Assembly (NCBI GenBank): GCA_031283505.1
Contig: JAITBO010000402.1
Coordinates: 1 to 7,332 of the forward strand
DNA: 7,332 bases
Direction of reading: 5' to 3'
DNA from: Treponema sp.
Lineage (GTDB): Bacteria > Spirochaetota > Spirochaetia > Treponematales > Breznakiellaceae
Under the pieces are notes generated by a model that ran no database searches, was not told where the DNA came from, and worked only from the letters and a program-made list of their open reading frames with translations. A program made the translations under genes and the position numbers. Position 1 is the first letter of the stretch; every line of letters begins with the position of its first letter. Shown piece by piece: positions 1 to 4,531 of the stretch.

Positions 1-388
1 ACCGGATACAACGGCTCAAGCGGACGGCTCCTCCTTTCGGCGGCAACACGGTTGCCGATACCTGTTCTTTTACTTCGTCCGTCACCCGGCTGATTAATTC
101 AGGCGATACTTCTACCGTACTGCCTTCCCGGTTCCGGAGGACTTCAATAGTCATCGGCCCATCGTCGGTTCTCAGTTTCTTGGTGGTTTTCCCGTTCCGG
201 CGGTCTGTTCGTGTTTTTTCACCCTGGTCATGTTTCTAATAGCCAAGATGTTCGGTCAATTCAGGTTCCATGGTCCGCTCCACCAGCGCATTGGTAAGCT
301 GTTTCATGATTCCCCGCAGACCGTAAAAGTCGCTCGGGCCGTGGTAGTCCTTCAGGATTTCATCCGGAAGCTCTTTTGTAAAGGCCAT
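1..388 (-). pseudogene. IS256-family (mutator-type) transposase, N-terminal fragment, disrupted
   Basis: Reading leftwards from an ATG at 386-388, preceded by a good GGAG ribosome site, the frame gives a 50-residue N-terminus containing LKDYHGPSDFYG, IMKQLTNALVERTME and ELTEHLGY. This is the classic start of IS256-family transposases. A TAG at 236-238 replaces the residue normally following EHLGY. The same frame then continues with KHDQGEK, RRNGKTTKKL and IEVLRNREGS, all family-like. Near 119-121 it jumps directly to VEVSPELISRVTDEVKEQV, which in intact members lies some 35-40 residues later, so an in-frame internal deletion is inferred. Near 52-57 the match shifts frame and continues as RSRPLEPLYPV up to the window edge. 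The catalytic DDE region would lie outside the window. With a nonsense codon, a deletion and a frameshift, the gene is certainly inactive. The family call is strong; the deletion size is estimated from memory of the family. Confidence 0.85.
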
Positions 389-410
389 ACTCGCTCCTTG
401 TTGTAGTATA

Positions 411-441
411 GCCGTTTACACAAAATTTTTTACAAGTTCTC
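411..441 (-). repeat. Probable terminal inverted repeat of the IS256-family element
   Basis: Just upstream of the transposase start, the minus strand reads GAGAACTTGTAAAAAA followed by TTTTGTGTAAACGGC. A TTGTGTAAA-type core is typical of IS256-family ends, and its position 20-50 bases before the transposase ATG fits. The partner end lies outside the window, so neither the exact outer boundary nor a target duplication can be confirmed. Confidence 0.5.
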
Positions 442-484
442 TTTAGGGGGTAAATTTTTCTTTCGTTATTGACAGGAAACGCAT

Positions 485-493
485 AGTCTCATC
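485..493. repeat. Left target-site duplication, TAGTCTCAT
   Basis: Nine bases directly abutting the left inverted repeat of the small IS, identical to the nine bases at 947-955. A perfect 9-base match touching perfect inverted repeats on both sides is unlikely by chance. Confidence 0.85.
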
Positions 494-946
494 AGCAATT
501 TAACATTTACCCCTCATCTTCATCAGCGATAACAAATAGCATGAAATCCTCCCGGCTTTTATGCAGAAACCGCCAAAGCGAAAACCTCAGCCCGGTAAAA
601 AACCCTTCCCCCCTCCCAAACAAACCACGGGCTTTCCGCTATTCCTTTTCTTCTCCTCGTACCATATCTGAAAATCCAAGTAATTCACCAGCAGCGTTTC
701 CTTATGCTCCCGGATTTCCATCCCGTTTATCTACCGATACCGGATACCGGTATTCAAGGTGATGTTTCCCGTTCCATACCCGCCGCTTGCACTCTTCCAA
801 ATACGAGTTTTATACCGTTTCGGTCAGCCACGGATGGCTTGTTTTCCTGCAAGTGAAGATAAAAATCATCCCTTGCTCAATGATGGCCTTACAGGTCGGG
901 CAATCCGAGTATAAATCATCCCCTAATTTGTAATGTTAAATTGCTG
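494..946 (-). mobile_element. Internally deleted IS with perfect terminal repeats and target duplication
   Basis: The left end (494-508) is CAGCAATTTAACATT and the right end (932-946) is its exact reverse complement, AATGTTAAATTGCTG. Immediately outside both ends is the same 9-base direct repeat TAGTCTCAT (485-493 and 947-955), the signature of a transposition event. The element is only 453 bp and carries fragments of a DDE transposase on the minus strand, so it is an internally deleted derivative of a longer IS. Its ends look intact, so a related full-length transposase elsewhere might still recognise it. The transposase resembles an IS4-like/ISNCY-type group, but the family name is from memory and uncertain. 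Confidence 0.88.
508..930 (-). pseudogene. DDE transposase remnants inside the small IS
   Basis: From about 930 leftwards the minus strand encodes LGDDLYSDCPTCKAIIEQG, then FIFTCRKTSHPWLTETV, a TAA stop, and NSYLEECKRRVWNGKHHLEY. After a frameshift it continues as INGMEIREHKETLLVNYLDF and QIWYEEKKRNS. These match, from memory, the second half of IS4-like transposases that carry a conserved D-L-Y-S block, a NGVPLRD-like block and a later RARWKIENE block. That last block is missing. The remaining piece, in another frame, is a C-terminal tail (FTGLRFSLWRFLHKSRED, then FMLFVIADEDEG) ending at a TAA at 508-510 that touches the inverted repeat. The N-terminal half, most of the catalytic core and the WKIEN region are deleted. 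The product cannot be active. Confidence 0.75.
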
Positions 947-955
947 TAGTCTCAT
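947..955. repeat. Right target-site duplication, TAGTCTCAT
   Basis: Direct copy of 485-493, directly abutting the right inverted repeat of the small IS. It also forms the outer part of the left terminal repeat of the older element that follows, which shows that the small IS inserted into that end. Confidence 0.85.
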
Positions 956-1015
956 GTAAAATCTGACCATGGAGACCTAAACTATATTCGGTGGAACCGT
1001 CCATCAGAGGAAACA

Positions 1016-1482
1016 TTGGGGTTATCCATGAAAAAACGAAAACCACTTATACGGGGGGTTGCCCTCCTTTACCGGGGCCACTCAGACAAAAAACGCGAAT
1101 TCTCTGATCCTTACCGGGTTTACCCCAGGCACAGGGCAAATATCGCCGTCCGGGCGCTTTGGTATCACCCCGCAAGTCCGGGAGAAACTCCTCCGGATAA
1201 GCCGTTCAAGCCGTTCCACAGTGGAACGGATCCTCAAGGGGGAACGGAAGAAGTGGCTACTGTGGGGCACTTCCACGACCAAGCCCGGTTCTCCAGGGAG
1301 AGACGAGGAAGGTCTATGACCAGCCTGCCACTCCCTAAGAACGGCTGTTGGCACGGGAAGATGTTTCAGCAGAAACAAAGGAGCGGCTGAAGGCGCGGAG
1401 GAAGCGGCTCAATATTGTCCGTCTCCAGGATGCGGTGGATAAGGCGGTTGACCAACACTTGCAAACTACACAAAGATACTGA
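1016..1482 (+). pseudogene. Integrase-core (DDE) transposase, three fragments in three frames
   Basis: A TTG at 1016 or ATG at 1028, behind AGAGGAAAC, opens a piece with LIRGVALLYRGHSDKKR. The match then moves to another frame with LILTGFTPGTGQ, resembling the KLTGYNRKYA segment near the N-terminus of these transposases. It continues with ITPQVREKLLRISRSS, STVERILKGERKKW and GTSTTKPGS, corresponding to the family segment S-x-x-T-I-D-R-L-L...STTKPGS that precedes the integrase core. The catalytic core is absent. In a third frame, 1339-1482 encodes ERLLAREDVSAETKERLK and continues to a TGA at 1480-1482, the usual C-terminal tail of this group. About 440 bases remain of what should be a gene of well over 1 kb. 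The assignment rests on recalled family patterns, not on a search. Confidence 0.65.
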
Positions 1483-1495
1483 CAGGTAAAAACCA

Positions 1496-1554
1496 TGGTC
1501 AGAATTTTAATGTGAGATTTTCCTGGTTTTTGGTCAGATTTTTACGTAAGACTT
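1496..1554 (+). repeat. Duplicated right-end terminal repeat of the older IS
   Basis: Two imperfect direct copies, starting at 1496 and 1531, each begin TGGTCAGA followed by a T-rich stretch and a TGAGA or AAGACT block. The outer copy is the closest reverse complement of the left end at 947-969. Multiple end copies would be consistent with repeated transposase binding sites, but that function is inferred. Confidence 0.6.
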
Positions 1555-1651
1555 CACGGGAAATATACCGGAGAATCGGGCAGAGAAAACAGTGGTGGAA
1601 CCAAAAATACCATGACAGAAATATGTCGTTTTTCAAACAGGTTTGCCGGAA

Positions 1652-2473
1652 TTACAGGTATTCTTCATCCAATTTTTTCCTCGTAAGCCGCGCCGCCTTG
1701 GCAAAGATATCCGCGATATACTGCCCTTCCCGCGGGGTAAGGCCCGCCCGGGAAAATATGTCCCGAAAAAAGTGTTCCTGGTCTTCTCTGCCGGGCTGTT
1801 TGTAGAAACCCAGGAAGGCAAGGGAATCGCTCACGGAACGGGAGAGGGCGTCCAGGCGCTCTTGGTCCAGAGGTATCCAGCGGCCAGGCGCTTTGTCCGC
1901 CGTGCCTCCCGCATCCGCCAGATCCGGGGCTAAGGTACGAAAGAGTTCGTAGGCGTAGATTTGAACCGCATGGGACAGGTTGAGGGAGGGGAAGGTGTCC
2001 GAGGCGGGGATGTGGGAGGTCAGATTACAGAGTTGAATTTCCCGATCTTCAAGGCCGGTACGTTCGTTGCCGAAGACCAGAGCCGCAGGACCGGGGTGGT
2101 CCCTGAGCCGGGCGGCGGTTTCGGCGGGGGTCAGGGACCAGGCTTTACGACGGGAACCCCTGCGGCGGGTGACGCCTACGACCAGGGCGCAACCAGCGAT
2201 CGCTTCTTCCAAGGTGGCGAAGTATCCGGCGTTTTCCCAAATGTCAACGGCATGTACTGCCCGGGCACGGATCACCTCTACAGCAGATAGGGCCGGACAC
2301 TCCGGGTTATTGTTTGCGGGACCAGGGACCGTCCGGACATCCAGGCCGGGGATTGGCGAGGAGGCAAGGTGTAGCCGGGAAAGGCCCATATTTTTTATGG
2401 CCCGGCAGACGGCTCCTATGTTACCCGGTTCGGAAGGCCGTGAAAGGATGATAACTACATCTCCAAGATTCAT
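1652..2473 (-). CDS. trmJ: TrmJ-type tRNA (cytidine/uridine-2'-O-)methyltransferase, SPOUT family
   Basis: This 273-residue protein has the three SPOUT/TrmH-family motifs in order. Motif 1 is PSEPGNIGAVCRAIKNMG (residues 13-30), including the conserved N18 and R24. Motif 2 is ALVFGNERTGL (131-141). Motif 3 runs from IPASDT through PSLNLSHAVQIYAYEL (155-177). These build the knotted S-adenosylmethionine-binding fold. Family knowledge: TrmJ methylates the 2'-O of nucleotide 32 in the anticodon loop of certain tRNAs, in the cytoplasm. The C-terminal 95 residues, with LAFLGFYKQPGREDQEHFFR, match the extension typical of the TrmJ group rather than TrmL or TrmH. The protein is slightly longer than usual, with a region around 43-73 (P-G-P-A-N-N-N) that may be a lineage insertion. 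The ATG at 2473 has a weak ribosome site (AAGATAAAG). It appears monocistronic. A different tRNA/rRNA 2'-O-methyltransferase of the same group is possible. Confidence 0.88.
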   Translation of the reverse strand: MNLGDVVIILSRPSEPGNIGAVCRAIKNMGLSRLHLASSPIPGLDVRTVPGPANNNPECPALSAVEVIRARAVHAVDIWENAGYFATLEEAIAGCALVVGVTRRRGSRRKAWSLTPAETAARLRDHPGPAALVFGNERTGLEDREIQLCNLTSHIPASDTFPSLNLSHAVQIYAYELFRTLAPDLADAGGTADKAPGRWIPLDQERLDALSRSVSDSLAFLGFYKQPGREDQEHFFRDIFSRAGLTPREGQYIADIFAKAARLTRKKLDEEYL

Positions 2474-2648
2474 GCTTTATCTTAGCGGTAAAAACGTATA
2501 AACAAAAGAGCAGCAGAACCAGTCCGGGATTAAGCCAGTCTTTTCCGGTGCCTTTCCCTTTGATGTCTTCGTGAAGATACCCCTCCCCCCTAATATCTAA
2601 ACTTGACCTATAGAAATACAGGCTGTCAAATCCATACTGATTTCCAGG
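2421..2648 (-). pseudogene. Possible truncated C-terminal remnant with one hydrophobic helix
   Basis: From the palindrome at 2645-2664 leftwards, the minus strand encodes a plausible protein stretch. It contains GFDSLYFYRSSLDIRGEGY, LHEDIKGKGTGKDWLNP and GLVLLLFCLYVF, the last being a likely transmembrane segment close to the end. The frame runs 53 bases into trmJ, ending at 2421; a one-base shift would stop it at a TAA just before the trmJ start. No start codon with a ribosome site lies after the palindrome, and the frame upstream of it has no protein character. I do not recognise the family. It may be the tail of a membrane protein whose 5' part was lost, or chance. Confidence 0.3.
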
Positions 2649-2747
2649 AACCTTTGGTTCCCTGAAATTACACAGAGGAAAAAAAATCCGGATTTTGTAA
2701 CAAAATCTCCGCGTTATCCAGGGAACCTCCCATTCCAAAACTCTGTG
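2644..2747. repeat. Cluster of interleaved short inverted repeats
   Basis: GGAACC TTT GGTTCC forms a small hairpin at 2647-2661. GGTTCCCTG (2656-2664) pairs exactly with CAGGGAACC (2719-2727). CACAGAG (2671-2677) pairs exactly with CTCTGTG (2741-2747). GATTTTG TAA CAAAATC forms a hairpin at 2691-2707. The pairings interleave, so they cannot all form at once. No T-tract marks any of them as a terminator. Confidence 0.55.
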
Positions 2748-2815
2748 GTTTTTATCAATGGTTTTAGTCCAATCGATCTATCAAGCCGGCTACGCCTCTC
2801 GGAGTTCATTCCACC

Positions 2816-2843
2816 CACAGTTTTGCAGGACTGCAAAACTGTG
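2816..2843. repeat. Perfect 13-bp palindrome
   Basis: The arm CACAGTTTTGCAG (2816-2828), a 2-base centre GA, then the exact reverse complement CTGCAAAACTGTG (2831-2843). There is no T-tract on either side. It could be a dispersed intergenic repeat, a protein-binding dyad or a vestige of a small mobile element; the sequence does not decide. Confidence 0.8.
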
Positions 2844-2907
2844 ATTTGTTTATTCGCCCTGCAAAGCCGTCGCATACAGCCGGGAACATTAGGCGAAGTA
2901 ACAGATC

Positions 2908-3126
2908 TTACACGAATTCATCGTTCAAAAAATGCATTACAAATATCTGAATTGTTCGTTCATCTGGAGAATTATGAACAACAATTTTTATAGAACAGTT
3001 TTTGAGCTTTTCAACAAACTGGGCAAAAGTTTCATATCCGCAAGCAACACCCGCAAGTATCCATCTTTCTTCACCTATTGCAATAACAATTGAGGCTGTT
3101 TCAAAAACTGAAGTTTTGAAACAGCC
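2908..3126 (-). pseudogene. 72-codon open frame, probable C-terminal remnant of an unidentified protein
   Basis: The minus strand is open from just after a TGA at 3127-3129 to a TAA at 2908-2910. It encodes IVIAIGEERWILAGVACGY, ETFAQFVEKLKNCS, IKIVVHNSPDERTIQIF and a final VMHFLNDEFV. The composition is protein-like, with alternating strand-like and helix-like segments. There is no ATG, GTG or TTG start in frame near the 5' end. That end lies inside the 17-bp hairpin repeat at 3090-3130, so the gene seems cut by, or fused to, the repeat. No function is recognised. An intact small gene with a non-standard start is unlikely but not excluded. Confidence 0.4.
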
Positions 3127-3130
3127 TCAA
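3090..3130. repeat. Perfect 17-bp inverted repeat with 7-base loop
   Basis: The left arm TTGAGGCTGTTTCAAAA (3090-3106), a loop of 7 bases, then an exact reverse-complement arm at 3114-3130. The pairing potential is strong, but neither side is followed by a T-tract. It sits at the broken 5' end of the 72-codon remnant. It resembles a dispersed intergenic palindrome. Confidence 0.85.
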
Positions 3131-3255
3131 CTCACAAATTTTTCACAAGAGCATACATTCTATATTAAAAACATCGGCATTTATTTTTTTTGTCAACCAT
3201 TTTTTAAAGTGCCGACATTGTGTATAACAGCCAAAACGCGCAAGGGATAGAAGCG

Positions 3256-3295
3256 GTATCCTTTTGCCCGTTAAGAGGTGTCGGGCAAAAGATAC
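3256..3295. repeat. Stem-loop of 10 bp extended by 4 bp across a bulge
   Basis: CTTTTGCCCG (3261-3270) pairs with CGGGCAAAAG (3282-3291) around an 11-base loop. GTAT and ATAC outside extend the stem past a single bulged C. There is no run of T on either strand, so this is not a canonical rho-independent terminator. Confidence 0.7.
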
Positions 3296-3310
3296 AAGCG
3301 GATAGCCCGG

Positions 3311-3356
3311 TCCGGCGCTTGCGCCGGATGCGCCCAACATAAACCCGGCATCCGGC
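3311..3356. repeat. REP-like overlapping hairpins just past the dehydrogenase stop
   Basis: TCCGGCGC (3311-3318) pairs with GCGCCGGA (3321-3328) over a 2-base loop. GCCGGATGC (3323-3331) pairs with GCATCCGGC (3348-3356) over 16 bases. The two stems share bases and are mutually exclusive. They start 3 bases after the dehydrogenase stop codon and are GC-rich without a T-tract. A role in mRNA 3'-end protection or termination is inferred only from position. Confidence 0.65.
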
Positions 3357-3359
3357 CTG

Positions 3360-4394
3360 CTATAGTTCTATCATTACCTTTACTACGTCCGGATGTCCGG
3401 CAACGGCGTATTCATAGGCGGTAACGGAGTCTTCAAATTTGAATGTCTTACTGATAAATCGCTTGATGTCGATTTTTCCCGCGTTTACCAGGGCTATTGC
3501 CCGGTCAAAACAGTTGATGTACCTGAATATAGTTTCGACAGTGATGCCCCGGCCCTGCAAAAGCGCTACATCAATGGGAACCGTGCCGTTCATCATCCCT
3601 ACAAGAACGGCTTTTCCCCCTTTCCTGACGCATCTGAAAAATTCGGGATACACCCTGGGGCTTCCGGAAGCTTCAAAAACAACGTTGCAGCCCTTGCCGC
3701 CTGTTTCTTTCATGATAAATTCCAACAGATCGGTTTTGGCGGTATTTACCGGTATGATGTTTTTATCGTAAGCGCCTACGAGGTTCAGTTTTTCCTGCTT
3801 TATATCGGAGATAAACACCTTGCCGCATCCGCCGGCCAGGGCGCTTATCGCACACATAACACCGATGGTTCCACAGCCAATCACCAGGCCCGTATCCCCG
3901 GGTTTGATAGCGGCTTTCTTGGCCGCCTCGATGCCGATAGCCAGAGGTTCCATCATGGCCCCCTCCGCCGCGCTCATTCCAACGGGAAGCTTGAAACAAA
4001 ACTGAGCGGGATGGACCACCGTTTCCCGCAGGCACCCGTGTACCGGGGGAGTTGCCCAGAAGACCACATCGGGATCGATGTTGTATATTCCTTCTATCAC
4101 CTCATGGGAACGCATATTGGGAATTCCCGGTTCCATGCAGACCAGATCACCAATGGCAAAGCCGGTTACCTTCTCTCCTTTTTCAATGATGATCCCCGCG
4201 GCCTCGTGGCCCAGAATCATCGGCTCTTTGACGATATAATCACCGATGGCCCCTTCCACATAGTAGTGTATGTCGCTACCACAGATGCCACACGCCTTTA
4301 TCTGTATCTTCACATCATAGGGACCGACTGTCTCTGCAATCGGAAAATCCCTAAGATTCAATTTTTTTTTCGCTTCAAGTACCAGTGCTTTCAT
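3360..4394 (-). CDS. NAD-dependent xylitol/sorbitol-type zinc dehydrogenase (MDR family)
   Basis: This 344-residue cytoplasmic enzyme has the normal length and domain order of polyol dehydrogenases. An N-terminal GroES-like catalytic domain carries ACGICGSDIHYY (C38 as zinc ligand), GHEAAG (H63, E64) and MEPLAIG (E149). A Rossmann domain has GCGTIG at 173-178 and an acidic D197 after the second strand, which favours NAD over NADP. CMEPGIPN, FWATPPVHGC and ALAGGCGKVFISD are typical of the xylitol dehydrogenase branch. The four cysteines of the structural zinc site are absent, as in several sorbitol dehydrogenases. The expected reaction is oxidation of a polyol to a ketose, for example xylitol to xylulose; the exact substrate is not determined. 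The ATG at 4394 follows GGGAG at good spacing. The gene follows a sugar ABC transporter but is separated from it by a terminator, so uptake and oxidation of the same compound is a reasonable inference. Confidence 0.9.
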   Translation of the reverse strand: MKALVLEAKKKLNLRDFPIAETVGPYDVKIQIKACGICGSDIHYYVEGAIGDYIVKEPMILGHEAAGIIIEKGEKVTGFAIGDLVCMEPGIPNMRSHEVIEGIYNIDPDVVFWATPPVHGCLRETVVHPAQFCFKLPVGMSAAEGAMMEPLAIGIEAAKKAAIKPGDTGLVIGCGTIGVMCAISALAGGCGKVFISDIKQEKLNLVGAYDKNIIPVNTAKTDLLEFIMKETGGKGCNVVFEASGSPRVYPEFFRCVRKGGKAVLVGMMNGTVPIDVALLQGRGITVETIFRYINCFDRAIALVNAGKIDIKRFISKTFKFEDSVTAYEYAVAGHPDVVKVMIEL

Positions 4395-4405
4395 AAGTTT
4401 CTCCC

Positions 4406-4417
4406 GCGTAGATACGC
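4406..4417. promoter_or_regulatory. Short dyad next to the dehydrogenase ribosome site
   Basis: GCGTA GA TACGC is a perfect 5-bp dyad directly adjoining the GGGAG ribosome site (4401-4405). A regulator-binding or translational-control role is possible, but at this length it may be chance. Confidence 0.25.
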
Positions 4418-4428
4418 TTCTTTTTGAA

Positions 4429-4456
4429 AAAACCGCAGAAACACCCCTGCGGTTTT
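4429..4456 (-). terminator. Rho-independent terminator after the binding-protein gene
   Basis: AAAACCGCAG (4429-4438) pairs exactly with CTGCGGTTTT (4447-4456) over an 8-base loop. Read on the minus strand, the stem ends in a run of six T, the standard intrinsic terminator form. On the plus strand it ends in TTTT only. It lies between the binding-protein gene and the dehydrogenase, 34 bases before the dehydrogenase start. Confidence 0.8.
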
Positions 4457-4470
4457 CTCCGTTTTTTTAA

Positions 4471-4493
4471 TAAGGGGGCTCAGCGCCCCCTTA
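4471..4493 (-). terminator. Second hairpin, upstream of the terminator
   Basis: TAAGGGGGC (4471-4479) pairs exactly with GCCCCCTTA (4485-4493) around a 5-base loop. It is a very stable stem, but on the minus strand it is followed by an A-rich rather than T-rich run. It may protect the 3' end of the transporter mRNA rather than terminate. Confidence 0.55.
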
Positions 4494-4531
4494 CTGAAAA
4501 ACTGCCTCCTGACCGGGGGCAGGGAATATTT

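Larger units (their letters stand above)
947..1554 (+). mobile_element. Older degraded IS with integrase-like transposase, interrupted by the small IS
   Basis: The left end (947-969) contains TCTGACCA; its reverse complement begins TGGTCAGATTTTACATGAGA. On the right there are two related copies: an inner one at 1496-1519 (TGGTCAGAATTTTAATGTGA) and an outer one at 1531-1554 (TGGTCAGATTTTTACGTAAG). The outer copy is the better match to the left end, so these are read as terminal repeats with a duplicated right end. Between them lie the scattered pieces of one transposase gene. The true left boundary lies beyond the small IS, somewhere at or left of 485, and is not resolved. Confidence 0.65.
2474..3359. 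other. 886-base stretch without an intact gene, rich in palindromes and gene remnants
   Basis: No open frame here looks like a complete gene. The stretch holds at least seven short inverted repeats (at 2645-2664, 2656-2727, 2671-2747, 2691-2707, 2816-2843, 3090-3130 and 3256-3356) and two minus-strand reading-frame remnants, each beginning beside one of the palindromes. Plus-strand frames at 2745-2993 and 3002-3250 have no protein-like features. No convincing promoter was found for the upstream side of trmJ. Confidence 0.6.

Noticed and set aside
541..762. 73-residue plus-strand open frame with an ATG
   Set aside because: It is the opposite strand of transposase fragments inside the small IS and is Ser/Pro-rich, without protein-like pattern or ribosome site.
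1082..1378. 98-residue minus-strand frame
   Set aside because: Antisense to the integrase-like transposase remnants, which have recognisable family segments on the plus strand.
2816..3130. CRISPR array suggested by repeated palindromes
   Set aside because: The palindromes differ in sequence and there are no regularly spaced identical repeats.
3162..3196. Possible promoter on the minus strand: TTGACA (3191-3196) and TAATAT (3162-3167)
   Set aside because: The spacer is 23 bases, too long for a standard promoter, and no intact gene follows.
3143..3340. 65-residue minus-strand frame
   Set aside because: It runs through two hairpins, has no ribosome site and no coherent protein pattern.
3393..4427. 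344-residue plus-strand open frame
   Set aside because: Exact shadow of the dehydrogenase gene; the minus-strand product has all expected motifs.
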